Assembly (NCBI GenBank): GCA_023055505.1
Contig: JALIRH010000074.1
Span: 248,001 to 312,000 of the forward strand
Source of the DNA: Callipepla californica brunnescens
Taxonomy: Eukaryota; Chordata; Aves; Galliformes; Odontophoridae
Length of the DNA stretch: 64,000 nt
Reading direction: 5' to 3'
The position numbers were made by a program, and so were the translations under genes. Below, one piece after another: positions 1 through 10,940 of the stretch (positions are counted from its first letter, which is position 1; each line of letters begins with the position of its first letter). The notes under the pieces are model-generated. The model was not told the DNA's origin, did no database searches, and was given only the letters and a program-made list of their open reading frames with translations.

Positions 1-3000
1 GCATTCTGGAGCCTCTGCAGTGTCGTAACTTTCCCTTCTTTGATGTCCTGTTTGTGGCAGACTTCGGTGCAGACAATTACTGACACTTCAGAATTATTTT
101 TCCTTCTCTTTCAAGTCGGTGAGAAATCAAGTCATTCAAAATTTTAGAGATGATACATAAAACATTAATGTAATAACACAGCAAAAACTCTCAAACCAAC
201 CATAATGCATAAAACATTTGTTTTCTCCAACAGTCGCTTTTCAAATACTTACATTTGTGCAGCTCACCTCTCAATCGTGTGCCTTTTCTTGCTTGTGTTC
301 ACAACATTTGCTAAGCAAGACACAACATCAAGTGCAACAACTGGAAAAACAAACAAACCCTAAACCTTCTGGGGCTCGCAGATTTAATCAGTTAGCTTTA
401 AGCACTCATCTGGATTCGTACTGCTGGCAGTTGAGAACAAAGCTTTGCTTTTTCCAAATATCTGCTTACTTGAAATGGTGCGAGAATGGTGCACAAGAAG
501 CACAGCAGGGAGGAGCTCTGAGTTCTGGGCATTTTCAGTTGTGCATAGAATGTCTCTTCTGTAGCTTTTAGTAGTTACTTTTTTGCTGCTATATGAAACT
601 TGCTGGTGGAGAAAAGCCATGCAAGGTTCTTGATTTTTCTTCAGTCTTCATGTCAAGTCTGCTGCTTGTAGTGGCTGAATGATTTATGAGGGGTCAAGGG
701 CGGAGAAGAAGATGGTGGCAGGATAAAGCTGCAACGCTGCTTTGAGAAGTTAAAAACTGGGAGGACTTCAGGAAAAAAAGTTCTGTCATCAGAACAAACA
801 TAATTTAAAGTTCTTATTGTATTTAAAGCACAAGTCCTTGAAGGTCACTTAAGGAACAGCAATATTCCACTGGATGCAGAGCAGTGTGCACTCACTGTGA
901 CACTCACTTCCTTCATTCAATGATTGTTGTTGGGTTTGCCAGCTTGAGACGTCCATGTTTGAGGAGATGCACGGCAGTGTTTCCTGTGGTAAGCAGCTCA
1001 GGTTGGAGTGGGCTCTTCTGGCACAGTGCTCTGCCCTTACAAAAGAGCCATTTTGCTTTTTTCTTTTTCTGATGTTTTTGGGGAATCGTGAGGAACGGGG
1101 TGCACTGAGAGCAGGGCGAAGGGCTATTGCTCCATGTCTGATGCTGCCTGCCGTATCATTGCTGCTCTTCTGCAGAACTAATGCAGTCAGAGGTAACACG
1201 TTTTCACAGTACTTACTGTTCTCTGTACTCGTACACCTGTGGTTTTTGAGGGCACACTTCTACCTCCCTTTTGAGAGAGATTCTTCCCAGTAGCCCATTC
1301 TGACATGTGGAGATGGGATGTCTTCTGATGGCCCTTTTTCTCCGATGGAGATCCTTGTTGGGAAGGTTCATATAGAAGCACCTTGTGGTGAATATTCTTT
1401 CTAAGTGATTATTCCCAGCAAAAGATTGACAGTTTATAGCTCTGCTTTTACCTCTACTAAGGAAATGTCATTGTTTTATAATGCAAATCAATATGCAGGG
1501 AGACAGAACCACCTGTTCCTCAGCACTGAGAACTTGCATTGTATTAAAAATAGACACCCTTTATAAAAGTCTTCTCCAGTTAAAATTGTAGATGAAAACC
1601 TCATTTTTCTTAAAGTGACTTTCTCATATAAATTAAGTTCAGGTAAATTTCTCAATTCAGATACAATTCAGTATGAGCAGTTAACGCTATTTACGTATTG
1701 CACATCAGAACTTAAGTGTAAGAACTCAGTCATTCTTTGTATAGAATAAAAAAGATTCTTGTTCTATTTCATGCATAGAATGCCTCTTCTTCCTCTTGTG
1801 TCCTTTTGAAATATTTTGGCAGTCTTAGCATCTTCTGAGCAAGCAATGCCATGAAAGTTAGCATAATTTGTGCTGTGCAGAAAGTGAACAATCCTTGTGA
1901 CTGTAGATTCGTCTCTCAAGGCCACTGAAATGCCCTTTGAAACTTCACCCACAGCTGAGTTTCGCCCATGCTCTGCGATGCGTTGCACAAAGGACACACT
2001 GTGCAATGTGCACTCAGCTCCCCTGACTCTGCCACGGTGAAAATCCCAAGGTTTTTATAGTCATCTTTGGTTGAGCGTAAATGCCAGCTGTAGTGTGCAC
2101 CTGATCTCCAGCTGCAATTGAGGACCTCGTGTTAGTGGGATCAAATCATCAGTGCCTTCACTCTGACATGTTAGCTCCCAGCCAGAAGGAAATGTCATGG
2201 TGCAACAACGTCTTATGGACTGTACTACTCTGAACATACTAAAGGAGAATAGCACCTTGCTAAAGGCTGAATGGATGATCGGGTGTCTTACAGCTTTATG
2301 TTAGACTTGATTTTTAGGTAAGTTGCATTTTGAACTGCCCACGGTTACCCTTTAGTGTACCTAATTTTGTTGCTTTTCTGTGGTTAGGGGTCAAAAACTC
2401 AAGTGATGTGGGTGTTGGCTGCAGCTAATGTGTTGATGTCTGGAACTTCCCATTGGTATCTGGCAGTGCCTGTCAGGCCGCAGAACCCTCCCATTGCTTC
2501 TAAAGCTGCTGCATTCTCTGAAGGAGCTCTCCAGAACCACGGGTTGCTTTATCAGTCTGGAGCACCAAGTGCAATGGATTAGGGAAAGCACAGTTGGTGT
2601 GAGAACTTCTCAGGCAGCTTCACTGTATTCACCTACAAGAAAATAGCGGATACCGCAGTGGAATCACAGATCAAGGATTTTCAGCATGGCCTGCGATTCA
2701 GGAAACGTGAAGTGTTCCTTCAGGTGGATAGACTGAAGGCCTCATTTGCAGAAGCAGTTCTGTTTTCAACATAGTATGGTCTGACTAGCACTCAGAAATG
2801 CTCTGTGTGATAAGCTTTAGCCAAGTGCTGGGATGAGCTCTGAATCCTAAGCAAAGCCAGAGAGGTCAACCAAACAGAAACCAACTGACACAGCAGAAAG
2901 CAGAAGCTCACTAGTACTAAGCCAGCAGCATAGGAGCATGCTTGGATTTGTTACTGATGCACAGTTCTGTTATGATCTGCAATTAATGCATTCTGCCATG

Positions 3001-4992
3001 GACTGTTAAAGACTGCCCTGTTCTAGCAGTGCCTTTACAACAGCATTTGAAACTTTTATAAAACGTAGGATTGTATCAAGCATTTCCTCCCATTTCACAC
3101 TGATTTTGGCATTGCATTCTGCATTTAGTTCGGCACCTTTATATTTCTACTTGATCTATGGCCTGGATCCAAGACAGCTTGAAGATGATGGAGTGACAGC
3201 TTGCCCATCTCTGGCCCAACAGAAGCAGCTGCAGTAAGAATAACGCTCCTCTGTGAAAACACGCTTCCCCAGGGTCAGCTCAGAAAGCAAAGGGCACTCC
3301 AAACACAGCACTCTCAGCCTCCTGCTCCACGTGCAAGATGCGTTGCTTTGCTTCTCTATCAAAGTACAGCACCAGCGCACACGTGTGTAGAACGGTGAAA
3401 CAATGTGTTCTACGCAGTTCCCCCTCTGGGAGGAAGAGGAGCAGATAAAGAGGTGAGTCACGCTGTTTACTGCTCTACAGGAAAATGGTTAATGGTTGGA
3501 AACGTCACCGATGAACGAGATTGGAAAATCTGGACAGGCTGGAAATGAATTTGCCTCTTTTCTCATTATGTTCTGCAGGCACTCTTTTGTGATAGATAAC
3601 ATGCAGAGCATGTATTGGCAAGTTCTATAATTGAATGATTTGTCATCAGAAAGTACTTTAAAAGATGCTTGCTAGAGTTGCTCAGGTCCAGTCCCCATCT
3701 CAAAGATTTATGAAAAGCAACATAGCTAATAAATATCTGTGTTGCTCTGTGGTAAAAATCTGCATGGCGTTTGCTCCAAATTCAACAACGTTTTTGTAGG
3801 GCTGGGCTTTGTTCCATTACTTTCTGTGGGTTTTTTTTCATCTCTGGACCTACTTTCTTTCATTGCTGGCTGAACACAGGCAACACGTTTGCATTGTGCT
3901 CAATTCCACTTGCTTTAAGCTCTCCCTGACTACTCCACACAAAGAGTACAAAGTGCCCACAAACACGCGGGGTTCTTCGATTTACAAAGAAAGAGAGAAG
4001 CAAACATTTATCTCGTGGTATCCAAGTACTGGAAGAACATTTTTAGGTCTGTGGCTGAAAAGTAATGTCTGTTTTTCATCTCACTTTTACATAAGTCTGT
4101 TTCTTACTAATTCATCCAAATAGTCATCGGAATCAAACAGAGGCCGTAATATTTACTGATTTTAGGAGAAACAGATGATTGAATGTTGCGTTCACATTCT
4201 GTGCTTGTAAGAGAGCCAGTGGCAGTTACAGATTTTATTACTTGAAGTCAGCTAGGCCCTGTCTTTGCAACTGCTGTTGAAATAACTGAGGTTATTACAA
4301 AGTGCTGACTTAAGTATCGTTGCTACCAACTGGATTTAATGCCTGTCTGTGATGCTGCCTCGAATTCCGTGCAGGTTTGCTGCTGGAGCAGAGGGCAGAG
4401 CCCGGGTCTGGGGCCTGGTACAGACAGCACTGAGGTTGTGTTTGTCCTGCACATCAACAGGGAAACAAATGATGCCATCTGTCTACGGCCAAAATGTCCA
4501 GAAGTGTACAAGGTGGTTACCAGAAGGAAAAAGGAAACGCAGGATTAACTGTGATGCATAGGACAGACTTTGGTGTGGATATTTTGTACAGCAGCTGAAC
4601 TTGGGGTTCTGCTGGGGCAGGGGCTGAGGTCTGAGCCTTTGAGCTGCAGCATTGTGCACTGCTCACCTCTTGCTGCTCTCTCATCCAGCTCTGCATGGGG
4701 CGCACAGATGTAAGCAGCCGTTGGCACCTGTGTTGTGTTGGATAGTGGGCTGCAGTGCTGGAGCTGTGCTTGGTGGTAGGGTCACGGCTGCAGCTGTGGG
4801 GTGTGCTGGTTTTTGCTGTGAGTGCTTTTCCTGACCACTTGGTGATGGTGTGAGGCTCTGCTGTACCACCCAGAGCTGCAAGGTTAGGAGCAGAACCTTC
4901 CACAGAGCTCAGGAAACCATTCCAGAGCCGTGAAGCAGTGTTAACTGTTGAGATAGCATTGAACATGCTCTGTGCACTGTGTCTTCCTTCAG
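1..4992. other. No gene recognised
   Basis: This AT-moderate DNA has only short scattered frames. A plus-strand AATAAA lies at 1745-1750 after an AT-rich stretch that could be a 3' UTR of a gene lying to the left, but no coding exon supports it. At 2388-2582 an acceptor-like TTTTCTGTGGTTAG is followed by 64 open codons and a TAG; with no recognised product this stays unassigned. Confidence 0.6.
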
Positions 4993-5120
4993 GTACCCCG
5001 CACTGCACTACTGTAGTCAGAGATGCTGTGAGGCAGCTACAGATGTTTCTGAAGCAGCAGCAGGGCCAGCTCAGTGCTGGCATTGTAGGGCTGATGGATA
5101 TCAGGTATCAGGAGCTTCAG
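4993..5120 (+). CDS. Candidate exon of an unidentified plus-strand transcript
   Basis: The segment is bounded by a pyrimidine-rich acceptor (GTCTTCCTTCAG) and a consensus donor (CAG|GTAAGG). Two frames are open throughout. One gives a helix-like peptide (VVRDAVRQLQMFLKQQQ...). The other (YPALHYCSQRCCEAATD...) stays open when joined to the next candidate exon. I do not recognise either product. It may equally be an exon of a noncoding RNA, or chance. Confidence 0.2.
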
Positions 5121-5342
5121 GTAAGGATTCCCTTCTGTGACACTGGGCTTGGCCCTGGTGCATGCATTTCCTGGTTTTCCTAAGGAGCAGCAGGAAGCTT
5201 GTGCCTCTGTGTGCCAATTGAAAGTCTGTGATATGACAGAGATATATATTACAGTATCTATTATTGTATTAAATTGTAGAAGACTTTGAGTAGCCAAAGC
5301 TTTTCAATAGCTCAGATAGCTCTGATAACTCTTTAACTTCAG

Positions 5343-5425
5343 CACTTCAAATGAAATTACTGCGAGATATACCAAGCAAAAGCTTTGACACCTTTTCAGA
5401 TGATGGCGTTGGGAAATGCAGAGAG
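5343..5425 (+). CDS. Second candidate exon of the unidentified plus-strand transcript
   Basis: The segment follows CTTTAACTTCAG and ends at GAGAG|GTGAGG. In the frame continuing from the preceding candidate it reads ALQMKLLRDIPSKSFDTFSD and on to KCRE, without a stop. The joined open frame of 70 codons across two good splice pairs is suggestive but short. No family is recognised. Confidence 0.2.
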
Positions 5426-7791
5426 GTGAGGGGCCTTTCCTGCTGGCTGTGGGAGCGTGCCTACAGCAGAGGCATCCCGAGCACAGAGGCAGTGTGGGGA
5501 GGCAGTAGTGTGCCTCTCCAGAAAGCAGCTTCATGCTGGAGCACGAGGGCAGAGCAGAGCCCTGTGGCACAGGGTGGCAGGCTGGCAGCAGCTGTGTCCC
5601 ATCAGCAGGAGTAGGGCCTGCTCTGTCCAGAGTAAGTGCTCGGTGTGCACCTCAGCGTGTGCTGAGCTGTGGTTGGAATGCTTTCGTTGTAATAGAAAAA
5701 CGTTCTCTGAGGTTTTGGTGCTGCAAAGAGCAAGTTTATGAAGTTGTTTCTATTTTTTTCCAGCTGAGGATGGAGGTTTGGGGGTTTTTGGTTGGCTGTA
5801 GCATGGCTGAGCCTCTCTTGCTGGTTAAAACACGTACCTTGTGCTGCTGGGAATATGGGCAGGTGTTTTCACTGGTACTGTTCTCATTATCTGGATTCCT
5901 TCCTGCAGCTTTACGTGGCTGCTAGTGGATGTGCAGAGTGGGTGCTGCCATCAGTCAGACTGACAGCATGCAAACACGGTTATTTCTTCTGCTTAAATCT
6001 AAAGATGCTTTTGCAGATTGTATTTGGAAATTCCTTTTATCAAGAGGCATAAGCTTTACACCTCATGTGATGAATTCTAAAGGCAAAGAATAGATTTAAA
6101 TCTGCAGAGGATAGTTACACAGAAATAATGTTCTTCTAAGTTACACTGTATGTAACAGGAGAAGTTAACTCTTGAAGCTAATTTTCATTCTGGGTGTTAA
6201 GTGCTCTGTGGGACAGATTTTACTGATGCATTTATAGGTTATCCAATAGTTGTATGTTTAATAAAACCCCACGGTGCTGGCAGTACGCTGTACTTCCAGC
6301 AGCCACTTTGCGCGTCCTTCTAACCCAGGATTTCACCTCAGCTGTGTTTTGGCTTCAGCCATCTCAGTTTTGTTTCACCGACTCTGACGCGGTTTCTTTT
6401 TACCACGATTGCACAAGGACAGGAAATGGCCAAGTTTGGAGCTGTGGCAATTCAAGCTCAGGTATTTCACAATCCCTCTGCCCGGGTGCGTGTAGTGCTG
6501 CACAGGGGGCTGTCAGCTTCCCAAGCATGAAATTGCCTTCAGCCCCAGGAAGCTGTGAGACAGCACTCTGAAACCCTTCTGCGGTTAAAGCCTTCCTCCA
6601 CCTTCTTCTCTTCTTGAAGAAATTCTCTGGGTTTTCGTACATGTTTCTGTTTACCACTCAGATTTACACAACAAACTGGCACAACGCAGTAAGGATGATC
6701 ATCTTTAGACACGATTAAAATGGTAATTCCGGTAGCATGCAGGTATTTTAAGCATAAAGGTCTTCATAAAACTAAGTACCTGTTACTTGCCATCGCATTT
6801 CTCTTGCCTCAGCAGAAATTTTGCTTTCTTTTAGTTGTATGAGACAAAAATCCCTTTCCCTCTATAATCTATCACCCACACATGCTGGAAGCAGCAGTGC
6901 CCTCCATCCCCACCTGCTCCAGCACTGCGGCTGCTCTCAGGCTGCACCTGGGATGGCACGCTGCTATGGTGTCTGGTGCTGATGCGCTGCTGCCTGAGGT
7001 TGCACAGGGCTGACTCTGCTGCTCTGCACAGCTGTCCCTGAGGCCGTGCCAGGGTTTCGTGCAGGTTACAGTTCAAAGGTACGTGCAGTTTTCATTAGAG
7101 CACATACCCCACCCCTTAAGTGCTTTAAAGCAACACCTTTTTTCTGGTTCACTTGGTGGCTGTTGATGCTTTACAATCTCAGTTCTTACACAGCAGAGGG
7201 GAGTGGGTTTTTCCTCACTGCTGCTTTGCAAAGGTTTTCCTACGGGGCTGTGCAGCAGCACTGCTGCAGGAGAGGCCACAGCCACAGGTTGGGACGAGCA
7301 GGAGCTGCCCTGCTTCCTGTGAGGAAGGAGTGCTGGGGGCAAACACTGTCCTCGCCTCACAGGTGGTGCTACTGAGACACTGTTCTGCTCTCAGAGCTGG
7401 AGCTGAAGTTCATTGTACGCATTATTTCAGATCCAATTCAGATAAATTGCTTCTTTGAATTAGAAATCATCCAGAACAGCAGTGGCACCTAAAAACTTGA
7501 AAAAAACGTCATTTCATTTATTTATTACGTTTACACCTTTGTTTTTTAACTAAAACTTGCTATTTTTCTTTTTTTGATTTTGTTTTTGGGATGTTGTTGT
7601 GTAATCAGTTCTCACTTTAGCCCTTCCAGACCTTTTTGTTACTTAACAAGTACTGTAATAACAGTACTTTCTTCCCATGGGCTGGGAAGTAGAGCAGATG
7701 ATGGTTCACCTCTGCAAAGCGCCCAGAACCACATTCAGCTCAACACCACTCACTCCGTATTTCTTTCAAGTCTTCCTTAACTGAGCCTTGT

Positions 7792-7801
7792 AATAAATAA
7801 A
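7792..7801 (+). terminator. Candidate plus-strand poly(A) signals (AATAAATAAA)
   Basis: Two overlapping AATAAA hexamers follow CCTTGT. They would end a plus-strand transcript converging on RNF11. From human synteny, as I remember it, TTC39A lies convergent to RNF11, but no TTC39A coding exon was found here. Confidence 0.3.
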
Positions 7802-7900
7802 GACTAATACCAGCGTGACAGTGATGCTTTTTAAAATTGTTCATTTGCCAGTTTTAACAAGATAAAATAACTAATACTTAATGTGGACATCATTTTATGT

Positions 7901-7936
7901 AAAAAAAGAAAAAAAAAAAAGAAAAAAAAAAAAGGA
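7901..7936. repeat. A-rich simple repeat
   Basis: A runs broken by single G residues lie between the plus-strand poly(A) signals and the RNF11 3' side. Confidence 0.85.
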
Positions 7937-9474
7937 ACTAACCCCCAAACCAAGAGCAAACACCCCGAACCAGACAAAGGAGGACACGAAGGAACACACA
8001 TGGAATGATGAAAAGAAACAATTATTTTGCACTGAAAAATATTGCACAACTTCAGGTCTGTCTGCCCCGATTTTGCTCCGTGTAAGTAGGTATGTATGAA
8101 TGAAGCACAGAATTGTGTCCAGGCAAATCTGTAGAATTTGAGTGAATCTAGGACTGTAGACTGCTTTAAATTGTTTCCAACTTGGAACTCTTCAGTATGA
8201 GAGCAGGCTGCTGTCAGCTATAGGAGTAATAAATAAATCAAGACGTCGGTTCTACGTTTTGCTGACCAACCCTTCAGAAAGCGTCCACGCCATGCACAGT
8301 TTGAGCTGGTCGATACACGAGGTCAAAGTACTTGGGTCTTTGAACACAACTTGACAGAACAAGTACTCGAACCGTACGTGAAAAACAATCAAGAACGTTC
8401 CCTGATTTGTTGTGGTTGATGTGAGATTACATCTCATTTTGCAAGACTGAGACTTCTCAATGCATCAGCACTGCACTGAATGTATAAAAGTCACTGCGTG
8501 GTGAGTTAAGAAAAAAGGAAAAAAAAAGCATGCTAAGTGGATAGAAGTTCTTTACAGCTACAATCTTGCGAGACCATCTCCTAACAAGCACACATTCTGC
8601 TGCAGAAATGAGCTAACGGTGTCGCTCTGGTAGTACAGCAGTCCTGTCTTCCCCCTCCATTGCTGCTATGCCAGTCTGCACTTATATAAACATTGCATTT
8701 ATGAGCAGAACAAAATATTTTTTTTCTCTGCTTGATAAGGTTTCTTATCTGCTTGTTGGACTGATGTGTCAGCCAGCAGGGCTTAACAGATACATGTCAT
8801 ACAGGAGACTGAGATACAGTATGTTTATTCTTAACTTCTGAAACCTAAGAACTACAAGAACAAGAGATGCAGTATCCATTTGCTGCGATTCAGGACAACC
8901 ATTTTTGGGGAGAGAAAAGATAAAAATAAGTGATCACTGCTAACGCTACATTAGTTCCAATTTTTTTATCCCAATTACATTAGCTCAGCTATTTACTGTC
9001 CATCTGGCCCACTTTTACCTTGATCAAGTTCAAGCAGACATCTGAGTGTAAGGACTTGTTTCATCCAAACCAGAGTGAGTACTAAAAACCACGATACCAT
9101 AAGTTCAGTTGCAGGACCTGGTCTGTATCTTCGTATTCAACATCACTTGCAGAAAAGGGATAATGCATCTCAGTTTGCTTACAAGCTAGGAGATCACTTC
9201 GAAGTCTGCGTATTCCTAACTGCAAACAAAATATAGCACTTGTAACAGGTTATAAATAAACTGGTTTTCAAGCATAGAGCCAGCCCAACAATAACAATAC
9301 ACTATTAAAAAGACCTAAGGCAATGAATTCCATCTCCAATGGAGGAAAAAAAAAAGAAAAAAGAAAAAAAAAAAGAACTGTGCAAACAAGCTTAAAACTA
9401 TTTCTTTGTGCCAGTGTTATAAAATGTAGATTTCAATAAAGCCTTGACCCAAATGCCAGGACTTGTGAGAGGAA

Positions 9475-9861
9475 TCAGGAAAAAAAAAAAGTAACTTTAT
9501 TTAGGAAAAAAAAATACTCTTATCTTACTGCTAATAAAATTGGATACACGCAGTTTAAACATTTACAGTTCTGTAACACTTTACAATTCCTATATATGGG
9601 TGTAAGAACAAACATTAAAGACAATGGTGGGTCAAGGCTTTACATTAAAAATAACAACCTACTTTCTCTATAGTCTCTAAAATACTATGGTTTTCTTTCC
9701 CCAATATTTGCAGCCATTCAGGAATATTTTTTATTCATTAGGAAATGTATGTTTTGTGCATGACCTTAATTCCTAATTTCTGGCTCTTTGGGCTGAATGA
9801 CAAAAGGATCAAACCCATCGAAGTGGATGTTCTCCTCGGAGGTTCACGGAGAAACCCTGGC
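9475..9861 (-). terminator. RNF11: Proximal RNF11 3' UTR with candidate poly(A) signals
   Basis: Downstream of the RNF11 stop the minus strand carries AATAAA at 9735-9730 and again at 9501-9496. The second is followed by a T-rich stretch typical of a downstream element. A further minus-strand AATAAA lies at 8829-8824. Mammalian RNF11 has a longer 3' UTR, so use of the distal sites down to about 8.5 kb is likely, but the true end cannot be fixed from sequence alone. The left boundary given here is the end for the 9501 signal. Confidence 0.45.
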
Positions 9862-10033
9862 TCAGTTAGTCTCGTATGATGAAAGCAGTGCTGCATCCAC
9901 TGGCTCCATGCAGGATGGACAGGTGAAGGATCTCATCAACCAGTCATCTATACAGTCCAGGTGGTAGATGTGCATGCACGGCAGAAATCGGATAGGGTCC
10001 CCGTACACAAAGTCCATCATACAAATGACGCAT
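9862..10033 (-). CDS. RNF11: RNF11 coding exon 3, RING-H2 domain and stop (residues 98-154)
   Basis: This terminal coding exon carries the whole RING-H2 finger. The zinc ligands are Cys99, Cys102, Cys117, His119, His122, Cys125, Cys136 and Cys139 (C-x2-C-x14-C-x-H-x2-H-x2-C-x10-C-x2-C). Thr135 lies in RSFTC and is the AKT site reported for the mammalian protein. The C-terminus reads VDAALLSSYETN, followed by TGA at 9864-9862. The acceptor is CCCCAG at 10039-10034. The open frame continues into the intron upstream, so a naive ORF call overstates the exon. With exons 1 and 2 the total is 465 nt, that is 154 residues plus stop, exactly the family length. No lesion is visible, so the gene looks functional. 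Confidence 0.98.
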
Positions 10034-10770
10034 CTGGGGAAACGAGAAATAGTTGTGGTGCTGTTAGCACGCCGCAAATGCAGAGCCGTGTAGTATGTGT
10101 CAGATATGACTGCATCAAACAAACTTCTGCTGTTACTGAGAGATGTGGCAAGGATTTCTGTGGTATCGGTGCCGGCTCCACCCAGCACTGGGTTTCTCTT
10201 CAGACTACGAGCCAGCGTTAGCAGGAAGCCTGCAGCCAGGGCTGGGGCAGCTCAGTGGCCTGCACAGAATTACAGATGGGAGCCATGGAGCTGAGGAAGC
10301 AGCAGAATGGAACTATCACAGAATCACAGAATGGCCTGGGTTGAAAAGGACCTCAAAGATTGAGTTCCAACCCCCCTGCCATGGGCAGGGTCACTGAGCA
10401 CTAGAGCAGGCTGCTCAGGGCCACATCCAGCCTTGTCTTGAATGCCTCCAGGCATGGGGCACCCACAGCCTCTCTGGGCAACCTGTTCCAGTGCGTCACC
10501 ACCTGCTGGGTGAAAAACTTCCTCCAATTACTTCCCCATAAAGGGAGGAGAAAAACTAAAAACGGCACAAATTAGACCTATGAAGGAAAATGCATTTCAT
10601 TTGTAGCACAAAAACAAAGAAGGATAAGGCAAAGAGGCTTCTGCGTGAAAGCTGCGCCAAATTACTCTCCTTGAAAGTAAGGCAAAAACAGAAGGACCAG
10701 ATGAGGTTTCCCGTGGGGACAATGGACCAATGGACACCCCCAGTCGTTCTGTGGTGTCTGTGGAACTTAC
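10034..10770 (-). other. RNF11: RNF11 intron 2
   Basis: This 737-bp intron has a GTAAGT donor and a CCCCAG acceptor. About 217 bp of it is a 5'-truncated CR1 copy. The rest shows no coding or structured signal. Confidence 0.95.
10314..10530 (-). mobile_element. CR1 LINE 3' end, 5'-truncated
   Basis: The plus strand begins TATCACAGAATCACAGAATGG, the reverse complement of the CR1 3' octamer repeat. It continues through the family-typical reverse complements of the 'CCTGCCATGGGCAGG', 'CTGCTCTAGTGCTCAGTGACC' and 'GTTGCCCAGAGAGGCTGTGG' stretches, ending at a GAAAAACTTCCTCC segment. The copy is well preserved, so it is a relatively young CR1 subfamily inserted in RNF11 intron 2 in the same orientation as the gene. 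The coding part is absent, the usual 5' truncation of target-primed insertion. Confidence 0.9.
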
Positions 10771-10940
10771 TCTCTGATCTTCTTCTCGGAGCCGTCTCTC
10801 CCAGGATCATAGACGCCCTTGGGTAGGTGCTGGATAAGGCCTATCCTCTGCGCTATTCGGATCTGCTCTTCCTCTGTCAGCTGTGTTGCCAGCCGGGTCT
10901 GGCTAGGGGTTGGGTGATACACAGGAACGGGGACTTGCTC
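10771..10940 (-). CDS. RNF11: RNF11 coding exon 2 (residues 42-98)
   Basis: This is the central exon of RNF11. It translates from EQVPVPVYHPTPSQ through TEEEQIRIAQRIGLIQHLP to GSEKKIRE, the conserved linker between the PY motif and the RING finger. It contains the ubiquitin-interacting-like TEEEQIRIA helix described for the family. The acceptor is TTTCAG at 10946-10941 and the donor is GA|GTAAGT with GT at 10770-10769, so the Glu98 codon is split between exons 2 and 3. The length is 170 nt, entering in phase 0 and leaving in phase 2, which matches exons 1 and 3. About 22 kb of intron separates it from exon 1. Confidence 0.97.

Larger units (their letters stand above)
5426..8480. other. No gene recognised; between the candidate exons and RNF11
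   Basis: Several short frames overlap here without splice context or recognisable domains. The only points of note are the plus-strand poly(A) signals near 7.8 kb, another AATAAATAAA at 8228-8237 and the A-rich tract at 7.9 kb. Confidence 0.6.

Noticed and set aside
4517..5083. 188-codon minus-strand frame
   Set aside because: No recognisable motif; it lies opposite the candidate plus-strand exon and its composition (Ser, Cys, Gln, Thr) looks like a chance frame.
1..7801. TTC39A exons expected from human gene order
   Set aside because: No TPR-type or other TTC39A C-terminal coding sequence could be found, so the gene is not annotated here.
9862..10188. Single 108-codon frame as the RNF11 3' coding exon
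   Set aside because: Its first 50 or so codons are intron. The CCCCAG acceptor at 10039-10034 and the family sequence fix the exon start at 10033.
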